A stretch of DNA of 64,000 nucleotides. It comes from Guptibacillus spartinae. Lineage in GTDB: Bacteria; Bacillota; Bacilli; Bacillales; Guptibacillaceae. The stretch spans positions 62,001-126,000 of the forward strand of contig NZ_JAQQWU010000013.1 in the NCBI RefSeq assembly GCF_028610625.1, in the 5' to 3' direction. The notes under the pieces were generated by a model. It saw only the letters and a list, made by a program, of their open reading frames with translations. It was not told the origin of the DNA and made no database searches. Position numbers and translations under genes: made by a program. Each line of letters begins with the position of its first letter. Position 1 is the stretch's first letter. This document shows, in pieces, positions 1 through 7,627 of this stretch.

Positions 1-112
1 GATTTTTATTTGGGCGAATAAGCGGGATCAATTCCCGATCATTTTCCCAACGGTTCAAGACGTCAACAAATTGAGCAGTTGGTTTCGTTAACTGTACGAT
101 CTCTGTTTTCAC
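1..112 (-). CDS. GNAT-like acetyltransferase, N-terminus only
   Basis: The reverse strand opens a frame with GTG at 112 behind a good AAAGGAG ribosome site (about 117-123). It runs off the window start after 37 codons. The visible protein begins MKTEIVQLTKPTAQFVDVLN and continues with a WEND...PLIRPNKN stretch. From memory this resembles the N-terminus of GNAT-family N-acetyltransferases of Bacilli that start on a similar 'LxRWENDxELIPLIRPN' pattern. The acetyl-CoA binding motif lies outside the window, so the assignment rests on the N-terminus alone. Confidence 0.55.
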   Translation of the reverse strand, partial: MKTEIVQLTKPTAQFVDVLNRWENDRELIPLIRPNKN

Positions 113-253
113 ATGGTGCTCCTTTCAACTTAGCAAGACTAATATGTAATGGAACCTCTCTTCATTTTACCACTTCTGTACCAAAAGTTCCGATTTCTTT
201 TTTGTCGCTGTAACGGTTGGAACTTCTATCGTTGAAGCGATTCCTTTACCAGC

Positions 254-433
254 CTATTCTCCCCCTCCACAGCTGCCACCATCGCCACCGCCGAAATCTG
301 AACTATGGTGTCCTCCACTGTAGTAGCTTGAATGATCCGTTGCTCCGCCTGATCGACGATTGGATGAATTTGAATTGGTCATGCCGAGAGCAATAAAGAC
401 GATGACTAAGAAAATGACTAACAATGCTTCCAT
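254..433 (-). CDS. small membrane protein with Gly/Cys-rich tail
   Basis: A 59-residue frame starts at ATG 433, preceded by AAAGGGGGAGAGGAAC. It has one hydrophobic segment (residues 3-18), then a Ser/Asn/His linker, then a tail very rich in glycine with a single cysteine (DFGGGDGGSCGGGE). It is too short for automated long-frame lists. Similar Gly-rich, single-helix peptides with one Cys are common in Bacillaceae but I know no function for them. The start, ribosome site and amino-acid pattern support a real gene. Confidence 0.65.
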   Translation of the reverse strand: MEALLVIFLVIVFIALGMTNSNSSNRRSGGATDHSSYYSGGHHSSDFGGGDGGSCGGGE

Positions 434-719
434 GTTCCTCTCCCCCTTTTTTATCTTATACGTTTCCCGGCCTCAGAAAGTTTCAACTTTGCAATTACTT
501 CTATAATGAAAGATGCCGGTGGGTCTTACCGGACCTTTTGAAACAAGTGAGTCAATACGGATAAATTGAGACAGCCCTTGTAAAGCAAGAAGTGGGACGT
601 TACCTGTAAAACAATCCTTCTTTTTATAGAATGATGGATCCATAAAATATGTTGTGTTTTTAACAAGTCAATTTAGGGAAAGAGTACTTTATCAAACTTG
701 CCCTGTAGGAGGAAATACG
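434..719. other. intergenic region, no gene seen
   Basis: About 290 bases between the divergent small membrane protein and the hypothetical gene at 720. It holds a TATAAT at roughly 512 and a small CCGGT/ACCGG hairpin near 519-535. I could not assign a riboswitch or a small RNA. Confidence 0.3.
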
Positions 720-1070
720 ATGAATAACGAACCGAAAGCAAGCTACCATATTACGAACTTCAATGATTTTAATGAGGTATGTCTCGAAAACGGAGAGCTG
801 AATTTTCCTGAATACGAAAAAATTATGCAAGACTATTTGTTAAGCCAACCGAGAGAAACGATGGTATTCCAGGAATGCTGGATTGAGGATAAAGAAGCGG
901 AAATCGGCGAAGTGAGAACCGTTCAAGTGAACTTTCTTGATCATAAAACAGAGAACTACATTCGTCTCTGGGGCGCGAAAAAGAATGATGATAACCAGGT
1001 GCTCAAAATGAAAGTAGACGCCATTGATATCGAAACAAAAGAAGTGGTTTACGAACGCGAATTAGCTTAG
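720..1070 (+). CDS. hypothetical soluble protein
   Basis: A 116-residue acidic soluble protein. I chose ATG 720 because TAGGAGGAAATACG sits directly upstream; the frame stays open further upstream but without a ribosome site. The sequence (NDFNEVCLENGELNFPEYE, then a beta-rich C-terminal half) has no motif I recognise. No membrane segment or signal peptide is visible. It is followed immediately by a hairpin terminator, so it is probably monocistronic. Confidence 0.7.
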   Translation: MNNEPKASYHITNFNDFNEVCLENGELNFPEYEKIMQDYLLSQPRETMVFQECWIEDKEAEIGEVRTVQVNFLDHKTENYIRLWGAKKNDDNQVLKMKVDAIDIETKEVVYERELA

Positions 1071-1080
1071 GAAGAGCATC

Positions 1081-1114
1081 AGCGACCGTCTTAATCGACT
1101 GTCGCTGTTTTTTC
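1081..1114 (+). terminator. rho-independent terminator
   Basis: Stem AGCGAC/GTCGCT followed by a run of T, just after the stop at 1070. Confidence 0.75.
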
Positions 1115-1116
1115 TA

Positions 1117-1506
1117 CTATCGATATTTTTTCGCGTAGAGAAACTCCGTAATCGGCAGCGTAACAAAGGTCAGACAAACGACAAGAAGTAGCGGGAAATT
1201 TTCAATATCATTTAAATTGCCTACTCCTTCAGAGATAAATAGGATAAGTCCTGAACCAATCATAAGAACAAAATAGCTCACCTTAGCACTTTTCAGAGTA
1301 ATGTGCTCCTCTCGCTCATCCTTTGCTTCATTCCCCTCCGGATTTCCCCATGTTAACGTATTGAAAAAATACGATAATGCTAGAAAACTAAAAAAGATCG
1401 AACCTCCATCAATTCGATCAAACTGAATCCAGCGATAGACCGTCACTCCAATCAGAATCATTGTGACAAAAAGAACAATGAGTTGAATCAGGTTCCTTGA
1501 TTGCAT
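1117..1506 (-). CDS. four-helix membrane protein
   Basis: 129 residues with four predicted membrane segments (about 7-25, 36-50, 77-95, 103-120). A charged cytoplasmic loop (DEREEHITLKSAKV) lies between helices 2 and 3. This layout, beside a second small membrane protein and a short XRE regulator, is typical of the DUF2178-like families of Bacilli, but I only infer that. It is the last gene of a three-gene reverse-strand operon (regulator 1725-1937, membrane protein 1535-1738, this gene). Confidence 0.7.
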   Translation of the reverse strand: MQSRNLIQLIVLFVTMILIGVTVYRWIQFDRIDGGSIFFSFLALSYFFNTLTWGNPEGNEAKDEREEHITLKSAKVSYFVLMIGSGLILFISEGVGNLNDIENFPLLLVVCLTFVTLPITEFLYAKKYR

Positions 1507-1534
1507 TATGGCTTCCCCTCTCTATTATCATCAC

Positions 1535-1738
1535 TTACTGCGTTTTCTTATATAATACGGATCTCGAGATCCAGAACACAGCCGTCCCTATTAATAGAAT
1601 CGTCATGGGAAAACCTGTCTCACCTGTTTGAATAAGGTGTATGACTGCCCATATTAATAAAGCAGCGGTATAAAACACAAAGGCATTTCGCGCAGATTTT
1701 AGGTTATGATCCTTTTCCATTTCATCAGCTTTTCTCAT
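1535..1738 (-). CDS. small two-helix membrane protein
   Basis: 67 residues from ATG 1738. I chose this start because GAGGGGG lies six bases upstream. It has two hydrophobic segments (about 18-36 and 42-58) after a charged N-terminus (MRKADEMEKDHNLKSARNAF). Its start overlaps the end of the upstream XRE gene by 14 bases, which indicates translational coupling. The charged head resembles that of its downstream neighbour, hinting at a shared complex. Function unknown. Confidence 0.75.
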   Translation of the reverse strand: MRKADEMEKDHNLKSARNAFVFYTAALLIWAVIHLIQTGETGFPMTILLIGTAVFWISRSVLYKKTQ

Positions 1739-1937
1739 TGATATCCCCCTCAAAGATAAATAATTGATCTACACTCGTTTGTAAGTTCTTAGCCAATTTA
1801 AAGGCGAGCGCTAACGTTGGATCGTATTTATCATTTTCGATCGCATTAATCGTTTGCCGCGTGACCCCACACCTTTTCGCAAGTTCTTCTTGAGAGAAAC
1901 GAAGTTCTTTTCTCATCGAGCGAATCGTATTTTTCAT
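1725..1937 (-). CDS. short XRE-family regulator
   Basis: A 70-residue stand-alone Cro/C1-type helix-turn-helix protein. The HTH core runs from about residue 12 to 55 (FSQEELAKRCGVTRQTINAIE, then NDKYDPTLALAFKLA), the pattern of YgzD-like regulators. I start at ATG 1937, behind GAGGGG, rather than at the TTG two codons upstream. It is first in the operon with two membrane proteins, so it most likely controls that operon. A second operon of similar type occurs at 39960-40691. Confidence 0.85.
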   Translation of the reverse strand: MKNTIRSMRKELRFSQEELAKRCGVTRQTINAIENDKYDPTLALAFKLAKNLQTSVDQLFIFEGDINEKS

Positions 1938-2107
1938 TCGCAACCCCTCTTCATATGTAAAAAACCTTTTACTTTTCCATTATAAGGGAACGGAATAAAA
2001 ACGTCAAAAACTTTTTACATTCTAATATGAAGTACACTAACAAATGGTAGCGAAACTGAAACTTATGAACAATTCTCTCGTAGTACATAGGAGAGGAGTT
2101 GTTTTAT

Positions 2108-2638
2108 ATGAAAATACGAGTGATCGGAATAGTTAGTTTGATTTTGATGCTTGCCGCGTGTAGCGGGCAAGCGGAATCGCCTAAAGAAAATCAGTTAGAC
2201 GCTTTAACAGAGGATTATCCAGAAGTGCAGACGGAGCTTGAAAAGTTATCAGATGGCTTTAGAGGGGAAATAACCGTTCCAGATATGGAGACGATTCCAC
2301 TCTCTGTGAGCTCTGTCGAGGCGGCAGCTGATACGAAATTTGAACCGAACGGATTTGATGTTTATTATGCAGAAGATGAAAACCGTTTGAACGTGTTGGT
2401 GAAAGATCAAAAGGAAATGAATGCTACACTCGAGGAAACCAATCAGGAGCTCGATCACGAGGTTAAAGGCATGTTCTCAGAAGCGGAAGATGGGCACATG
2501 TTAACCTTAATGTGGATCAGTCAAAATGAAAATGCCCTTTATAAACTAGTTGGGTTTTCACCATCGGGAGAAGAAGCCGCATTTACGAAAGAAGATATGG
2601 TGGAAATAGCGAATTCGATCATTCAACAGAGACAGTAG
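2108..2638 (+). CDS. lipoprotein, function unknown
   Basis: 176 residues from ATG 2108, behind AGGAGAGGAG. The N-terminus is a clear lipoprotein signal: KIR, a hydrophobic core, then the lipobox LAAC with the cysteine near residue 18, followed by SGQAES. The mature domain is acidic and would sit on the outer face of the membrane. It resembles DUF4367/DUF4179-like small lipoproteins only in a general way. A 36-residue membrane peptide gene follows 48 bases later and shares its terminator. Confidence 0.8.
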   Translation: MKIRVIGIVSLILMLAACSGQAESPKENQLDALTEDYPEVQTELEKLSDGFRGEITVPDMETIPLSVSSVEAAADTKFEPNGFDVYYAEDENRLNVLVKDQKEMNATLEETNQELDHEVKGMFSEAEDGHMLTLMWISQNENALYKLVGFSPSGEEAAFTKEDMVEIANSIIQQRQ

Positions 2639-2686
2639 GGTGTGAATGAGTACTTCCTGTGATACTACAAGAAGGAGGGTTAGAAA

Positions 2687-2797
2687 ATGGGACTTTTCAT
2701 CGCGATGCTTACGATCCTATCATCAGCTGGTTTTCTTTATTATATGGGCAAATCAGGCTATTCGTGGAAAATGGATGAGGAAGATGATTCGAAGTAA
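2687..2797 (+). CDS. 36-residue membrane peptide
   Basis: Frame from ATG 2687 behind an excellent AGAAGGAGGG. It reads MGLFIAMLTILSSAGFLYYM, then GKSGYSWKMDEEDDSK. One membrane helix (residues 2-20) has a short acidic tail. It lies between the lipoprotein stop and a terminator, so it is probably co-transcribed with that gene. Function unknown; the ribosome site and hydrophobic-then-acidic design support a real gene. Confidence 0.65.
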   Translation: MGLFIAMLTILSSAGFLYYMGKSGYSWKMDEEDDSK

Positions 2798-2813
2798 GCT
2801 TATCTAAGTACAG

Positions 2814-2847
2814 ACCACTTATTCGAGATTCGGATAAGTGGTTTTTA
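2814..2847 (+). terminator. rho-independent terminator
   Basis: Stem ACCACTTATTCG / CGGATAAGTGGT (one G-T pair) with a GTTTTTATT tail, after the small peptide gene. Confidence 0.85.
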
Positions 2848-3048
2848 TTGCTTTCGTGTAGGGACCCACTACACCAAAATTCAAAAGAACAGCTACATGA
2901 TTTGTGCTAAACATCACTAATTGGATAAATGTGTTAAAATAACTTCATCTCTAAAAACACTCTTCAGAAGCGCTTAAAATTCCAATAAAAAAGGAATATA
3001 AGAATAAATTGAAACACTTATTGCTCACTAAAAGAAACGAGGGATCTT

Positions 3049-3591
3049 ATGTTTAAAGGAAATAGCTTGGTTCTTGTCTTTTCCATTCTCATGCTCATCT
3101 TTCTCATTTTTCTATCTGACATACCTCCTCTTGTTCAAGTGCTTCTGTCACTATTAGCCATCGCCTTCTTATTTCCTGATTTTCGCGATAAAGTGCTTAA
3201 GCATAAGATGAGAAAAGTTCGAGTCGCTTTGCTTACATCAACCACATTTTCAATTGGATTACTATTCTCTTCACTTCCCATGGTTGGCGCAGAAGCCTTC
3301 TCATTTTTGACATTCATTTCTTTCCTAGTTGTCTTGCTTTATAGCCTGCTTGGAAATCTCGTAATTGGCCTCCCTGTTTCAATCTTAGCAGACTATCTTT
3401 CTGAGAAAACGAACCGTTTTCGTGTCGTCGTCTCTGCTATCATTCATCTCGGATTCGGCTTCGCAACCTTCTTCATTGCCCAGGGCTTATTTCTTGGCGC
3501 AAGCATTTGCTCTGCCCTTTTCTTTATTTGGGATGAGGTAACGAGGAGAAAGGTTGAGAAGAAAGAACGTGCGATGACTTCGTCGTTTTAA
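3049..3591 (+). CDS. multi-pass membrane protein
   Basis: 180 residues with about five membrane segments (roughly 6-23, 28-46, 58-80, 88-112, 127-155) and a basic C-terminus (RRKVEKKERAM). ATG 3049 has a modest GAGGGA site. I recognise no family. The sequence is typical of YvaD/UPF-like integral membrane proteins of Bacilli. It is transcribed alone, converging with the acetyltransferase at 3734. Confidence 0.7.
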   Translation: MFKGNSLVLVFSILMLIFLIFLSDIPPLVQVLLSLLAIAFLFPDFRDKVLKHKMRKVRVALLTSTTFSIGLLFSSLPMVGAEAFSFLTFISFLVVLLYSLLGNLVIGLPVSILADYLSEKTNRFRVVVSAIIHLGFGFATFFIAQGLFLGASICSALFFIWDEVTRRKVEKKERAMTSSF

Positions 3592-3733
3592 GAATTATTC
3601 ATTCACCCACCAAAGGCACAGATAAAAAAGAAATAAAGACAACCAGAAACTGACCAGCCAAAATGCTTGAGCTAAGCGGAATCATTCGATCAATGCTGGT
3701 AATGATAATGGCACGAAAACGACTTCTTTCATC

Positions 3734-4288
3734 CTAGTGAAAATGCATATCTTCCTTAAAGATTTGATAAATTTTTTTATTTTTCGTAACAGATAAAAGC
3801 CTTCCACCGTTCGCTACGACTAATTGATTAGAACGGATATTTTCAATCCCCACCCCTATTTGAATAGGATGAATGCTCATTGACAAACATTCCTTAAGAA
3901 GCAGCTTCAAAAATGTGTGACCATAACCTTTTCCTCGATGGGATTTTCCCAATGCATACCCAATGTGACCGCTATTTTTAGACAGATTTTCATTTAAAGC
4001 ATGCCGGATTCTTCCGTAGCCTATTGGTGTATCGGCTCTATATAACCAGAATGTCGTCTGTGGCACCATCCAAGATTCAAGTTCTCTTCCTTTCGAAAAA
4101 TTCTCGTTCCGTTCCAGCCAGTTTTTGAATTCTTGATAGGTAAGCAAAGAAACCTCATTTCGAAACCCATTGTCATGACCTTCAATTTCCTGCAACATTT
4201 CATAGACTTCTAATCCGTCAGTTGTTGAAAGTTTTTTCAAATAGAGTTCCTGCTCTTCCGTTCCGTCATTCTCTCTATTACACTCCAC
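3734..4288 (-). CDS. GNAT-family N-acetyltransferase
   Basis: 184 residues starting at GTG 4288. The acetyl-CoA binding motif A is seen as HRGKGYGHTFLKLLL near residues 117-131 (family consensus R/Q-x-x-G-x-G/A). It is preceded by strand IGYGRIRHAL and followed by IQIGVGIENIRSNQLVVANG, the usual motif B region. It therefore should move an acetyl group from acetyl-CoA to an amine; the substrate cannot be told. The arrangement TYQEF...PQTTFWLY...IGYGRIRH is common among uncharacterised Bacillus GNATs. Confidence 0.85.
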   Translation of the reverse strand: MECNRENDGTEEQELYLKKLSTTDGLEVYEMLQEIEGHDNGFRNEVSLLTYQEFKNWLERNENFSKGRELESWMVPQTTFWLYRADTPIGYGRIRHALNENLSKNSGHIGYALGKSHRGKGYGHTFLKLLLKECLSMSIHPIQIGVGIENIRSNQLVVANGGRLLSVTKNKKIYQIFKEDMHFH

Positions 4289-4334
4289 GACCTACCACTC
4301 CATCTTTTTATTTGTCATCAACCAAGGTTAAAGC

Positions 4335-5165
4335 TTACTCTCCTATATAAATTTTTCTCGTCCAGCGCTCGACAATCTCTTCTATGATACCTCTCGCCTC
4401 TGCACATTCATTCGTAATAAGTAACCGAAAATAACAACTTTTTAAAAAAACAAGCACATTCCTCTTCTTATGAAAGCTTCCCACACAATAACCATTCTCT
4501 TCAAAAAGGGAGGCAAGTCTTTGATGAAGTTCGTTTAGCCATTGGCTCAACCGCTCCTCCTTCATCCCCTTATTCAAAAGCGCCTCTATTACAAACAAAA
4601 GACGTTCATCCTCATCATCAACATAATCAGCTTCTTTAAACAGACAGGCTTCTAGCACATCCAGACATTCCGCCATGCTCTCCATACGAAAGACTGGATG
4701 TTTCACGGCTTCAGTTAGTGCGTCAGCACCATGCGCCATGCTGTGGGCCCATCCCTTTCCTTCAACAAATCCACGCGTATCTTTCTCTTCTCTTATATAA
4801 CGGAAACAGGCGTTTATTGTGTCGTTTACTTGCTCGTCTTGCAGAAAATGTGTTTCTCGATCTTTTTCCAAAAGAAGAGCGATAACAAGTACAGAGAAAG
4901 ATCGTGTAAACACCGCGTCTGTTCCTTTTTCACCAATATGATAGAACAGATGGTTTTCATTGAGGCAAGTTGATAGCAGTCTGGTAAGCTGACTTTCTGA
5001 TAAATGATTTTCCATAACAAGCTTTCCAAAGGTTGTATAAATAAGTTCATCCCGTAACACGGGATCTGTACTTCCAATTTGAAGAGTCATTTCTTCTATT
5101 AAAGCATCTAAATTAACTGAAGAATGGTTTAGATCGATTTGTTCTAATTCAAGCTTCAAATTCAA
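4335..5165 (-). CDS. DUF2785 domain protein
   Basis: About 276 residues, helical throughout. Features I associate with DUF2785 are the RDELIYTTFGKLV block (about 38-50) and the GKGWAHSMAHGADALTEAVK block (about 136-155), with family-typical length. No catalytic role is established for this family. The start is uncertain: TTG 5165 is used, but the nearest purine-rich site (GGAAAGG) is further than usual, so translation could begin at an internal codon. Confidence 0.75.
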   Translation of the reverse strand: MNLKLELEQIDLNHSSVNLDALIEEMTLQIGSTDPVLRDELIYTTFGKLVMENHLSESQLTRLLSTCLNENHLFYHIGEKGTDAVFTRSFSVLVIALLLEKDRETHFLQDEQVNDTINACFRYIREEKDTRGFVEGKGWAHSMAHGADALTEAVKHPVFRMESMAECLDVLEACLFKEADYVDDEDERLLFVIEALLNKGMKEERLSQWLNELHQRLASLFEENGYCVGSFHKKRNVLVFLKSCYFRLLITNECAEARGIIEEIVERWTRKIYIGE

Positions 5166-5231
5166 AATAGGTTGTCATCCTTTCCGATTTAACAGAAAAA
5201 CTGCGCCTCAACGCAGTCTTAAACGTCTCAC

Positions 5232-5423
5232 TTATTTACGATCTTTTTTGGTCTCAGCACTTTGGGAGCTGCCAGTAAACGGATTTATTTCATAGGTTAA
5301 GTCTCGTCCGGCCTTTTCTTCTTCCTTTGCGATTCGTTTTCCTAAAGACGCATAGTACCAGCCCCAGGCAATGAGGGACAACAAACCACCAACGGTTGTG
5401 ATCCAGAAAGCGGCATCTTCCAT
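5232..5423 (-). CDS. small single-helix membrane protein
   Basis: 63 residues from ATG 5423 behind TGGAGGTGG. One helix (about 6-26) is followed by a highly charged tail (KRIAKEEEKAGRDLTYEINP). It lies alone between a degenerate repeat and the DUF2785 gene. Function unknown. Confidence 0.65.
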   Translation of the reverse strand: MEDAAFWITTVGGLLSLIAWGWYYASLGKRIAKEEEKAGRDLTYEINPFTGSSQSAETKKDRK

Positions 5424-5510
5424 CGATCCACCTCCAGTCAGATACTCGTATTTTAACTACTTCTAGTATGCTCCCTTTTAAACCTTCAATTTATTGGAAA
5501 GAAGGTAAGA

Positions 5511-5534
5511 GGGGCCAGGCACCTACCTGCTCCC
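5511..5534. repeat. degenerate copy of the GGGGTCAGG palindrome
   Basis: GGGGCCAGGCACC followed by TACCTGCTCCC. It has the same order and length as the perfect 24-base palindrome at 6691 but with several mismatches. Confidence 0.5.
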
Positions 5535-5546
5535 AGCTCTAATCTC

Positions 5547-6638
5547 CTATCCTATTTTGCTCAATAAAAACCCTCTCACTTCCGATAAATCGCCTGATTG
5601 AAAAACAGCGTTTCTCGGATCAAAGAGAACACGATCCTCTACTTTTTCATACTCTTTCTCAGGGATGCCTTTAAAGAAATACTTCCAACGCTTTGTTCTG
5701 ACCATTTTTTTCACTTCTTCGGCAAGGTTCTCTTGATTTCCACGCATTACTACGATACATAGAGATTCACTAACTTCTCCAGGAAATACATCGAGCAAAC
5801 CCTCTTCATCGAAATCCTCCATTGTCTCTTTTTTCACCGGAAAAACATTAATAAATTCTCCTAATTCATCAGTTATAGTGATCATCTCTTCATCTGTTAA
5901 TTTGTCATTTTTGATAACAGCAAAACTATAGTGATGATGGATCTTTCGTTCTTTTTTACGCTTACCAAAGTCTGGGTAAACCTTACGAACGATGTCGTGG
6001 TTGGTTTTTGTAAAGCGATAATGATGATAGTTCCCTATTAAAAACAACGTAAAGATCGAAATTAAACAAAGGAGTCCTATCATAAAAAAAATCTCCATCA
6101 CTTCCGTAGTAGCAATCAAATTCTCTACCTGAGTGATTGCTATAATTATTGCTAACGAGCCCAACATACTGATACCGCTTTGATGGTGAGGATGTTGTCT
6201 TTTTCGTTTATATTTACCAATACGAATTTGATAACGTGTATAGTAATAAAAAAACGTGATGAAAAGTAGGAGAAGAAGCAGTCCGAGAATAAAAGCAGAA
6301 TTTCCTTGAATGCCCATATTAATATACAATAATTTTTCACTACCTAGCCAATAGTGATAAGCACTCACAATTGAAATAGCGCCAACTAAGAGATCAGTTC
6401 CCGCTTCCAATTTATAAGGCGCGAATACATAAGCAATCATCCACACATTCATTACGATCGCGGGCACAAGCGCAGCTACAAAGAATGTGATAGAAAACGG
6501 TCCTATGAGGTAGGGAAAGAAACCTATAAAATCAATTAAAATGAAAACCATAAAAAAGATAGTAACCTGATTTTCTTCCGGTGTTCTAAATCGTAAATAC
6601 GCTAACATCTCTTTATCAGCTATTTCTTGTTTGGCCAT
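5547..6638 (-). CDS. large membrane protein, distant relative of the LXG-linked family
   Basis: 363 residues from ATG 6638 (AAGGTGGAGGG upstream). It has an N-terminal half with about six membrane segments (30-220) and a cytosolic C-terminal domain of about 135 residues. The membrane half shares its layout and landmark residues with the 231-245-residue proteins at 9224, 10001 and 13040: an LID/LLD-xxxxxP stretch in helix 1, N/H-xWM/AI after helix 2, and HHYRF after the last helix. It matches the 370-residue protein at 15991 over its full length plan, including a D-P-R/D-x-A-V-F block near the end. Function unknown; a role in immunity or sensing is inference from neighbours. Confidence 0.7.
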   Translation of the reverse strand: MAKQEIADKEMLAYLRFRTPEENQVTIFFMVFILIDFIGFFPYLIGPFSITFFVAALVPAIVMNVWMIAYVFAPYKLEAGTDLLVGAISIVSAYHYWLGSEKLLYINMGIQGNSAFILGLLLLLLFITFFYYYTRYQIRIGKYKRKRQHPHHQSGISMLGSLAIIIAITQVENLIATTEVMEIFFMIGLLCLISIFTLFLIGNYHHYRFTKTNHDIVRKVYPDFGKRKKERKIHHHYSFAVIKNDKLTDEEMITITDELGEFINVFPVKKETMEDFDEEGLLDVFPGEVSESLCIVVMRGNQENLAEEVKKMVRTKRWKYFFKGIPEKEYEKVEDRVLFDPRNAVFQSGDLSEVRGFLLSKIG

Positions 6639-6690
6639 CCGCCCTCCACCTTCCAATAAAAACCTATTATTCTATAGTTTAACAGAAAAA

Positions 6691-6714
6691 GGGGTCAGGC
6701 ACGTGCCTGACCCC
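6691..6714. repeat. perfect GGGGTCAGG palindrome, also comK terminator
   Basis: A perfect 12+12 inverted repeat (GGGGTCAGGCAC and its complement). On the reverse strand it is followed by TTTTTCTG, so it can work as the terminator of the comK-like gene ending at 6724. One of four well-kept copies in the window. Confidence 0.8.
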
Positions 6715-6723
6715 TTCTACTCT

Positions 6724-7203
6724 CTAACAATAAACCGGATTATTCGAATAGTGACTCACCCAGCGCCCCGTGCGCTCCATTTGTTTTTGAAGTCTTCCTT
6801 TCGAAACCGGTACGATTAATTCAAAGCCATCCTGAAACAATATCTTTGTCGAATTCTTTGTCATAGCATACGCGTCCCTTACGTGCTGATAGAAGACCCA
6901 GCAGCATTCAAGGCTCTCAGGTGACTCGGTTGGAAACACCGAAATGCCATTCCACGTAGAAACAATAATCGGCGTTTGCTGCTCATATTTCAAATGATAG
7001 ATCACTGCTTTTCGTCGCCCTTCATACGTCACACCTGCTTCAAGACACGCCTGGCGAATGAGATCTACTGGGGTCGTCTTCGATAAATAGGTACCCGTTC
7101 GGTCATAAATCCTTGAACTGAAACCAATTTCCTTCGCCACTACAATCGCCCGAGTCATTTTACTAATTTCATAGTCATTCATTATCGTTTCATCATTAAC
7201 CAT
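6724..7203 (-). CDS. comK: ComK-type competence transcription factor
   Basis: 159 residues from ATG 7203. It aligns by eye with Bacillus subtilis ComK: YEI at the N-terminus, a YDRTGTYL stretch, YEGRRKAVIYHLKYEQQTPI (compare AGRKAG...ISHKPPI), then SVFPTESPESLECCWVFYQH (compare IFLFPTLSSTRPQCGWISHVH) and FELIVPVSKGRLQKQMERTG. ComK activates DNA-uptake genes by binding paired AT-boxes. The protein stops about 35 residues earlier than B. subtilis ComK (192 residues), with a tail SNNPVYC. The frame is open further upstream, but that part does not resemble ComK. I saw no clear paired AT-boxes in front. Confidence 0.85.
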   Translation of the reverse strand: MVNDETIMNDYEISKMTRAIVVAKEIGFSSRIYDRTGTYLSKTTPVDLIRQACLEAGVTYEGRRKAVIYHLKYEQQTPIIVSTWNGISVFPTESPESLECCWVFYQHVRDAYAMTKNSTKILFQDGFELIVPVSKGRLQKQMERTGRWVSHYSNNPVYC

Positions 7204-7627
7204 GACCGCTTTTCCCTTCCATCCCACTTTCGGGTATAAGATTCCATCGTCTTCTCCATTTCGGTTCCCCTGCGCTCGATTACAGGGTATACTAAGAATA
7301 TTGTTGGTTTGCACGCCAACAACTGCCCCAGAATGCGTCCACCACGACGAAACATTCTGGGGCTTTTATGTATGCCATTCACTTTCTTCATCACCACCTT
7401 TCCTCAACCGACATCTTCTAAATATTTCCACCCTTCATCTTGATTATAATGAATGTTCCGAAATATTCAAATACTTTTTTAGTAGATAATACCCAGTAGT
7501 GCCTGTCACTCCCCGGTTTATGTAACATCCTGTCGAATCACCTTCTCTCGGCGTATCTACCTGTTTAGCATTGGCTTTTATGGGTATAAAAGGAAAAGAC
7601 AATAAAAGAGAATGTGAGGTTAGTCGA
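7204..7627. other. divergent intergenic region with one repeat
   Basis: The region holds the promoters of comK (reverse) and of the lipoprotein at 7628 (forward), plus a GTGCCTGTCAC-type repeat at 7499-7537. Short open frames on both strands here lack ribosome sites and I do not count them as genes. Confidence 0.4.
7499..7537 (+). repeat. GTGCCTGTCACC...TGTCG element, copy 1
   Basis: Begins GTGCCTGTCACTCCCCGG, then TTTATGTAACATCC and TGTCGAA. Same layout as the copies at 18031, 22657, 23876 and 30252. Confidence 0.75.

Noticed and set aside
7182-7397. 71-residue reverse frame overlapping the comK start
   Set aside because: Shifted relative to comK, no homology, no reason for a gene in front of comK.
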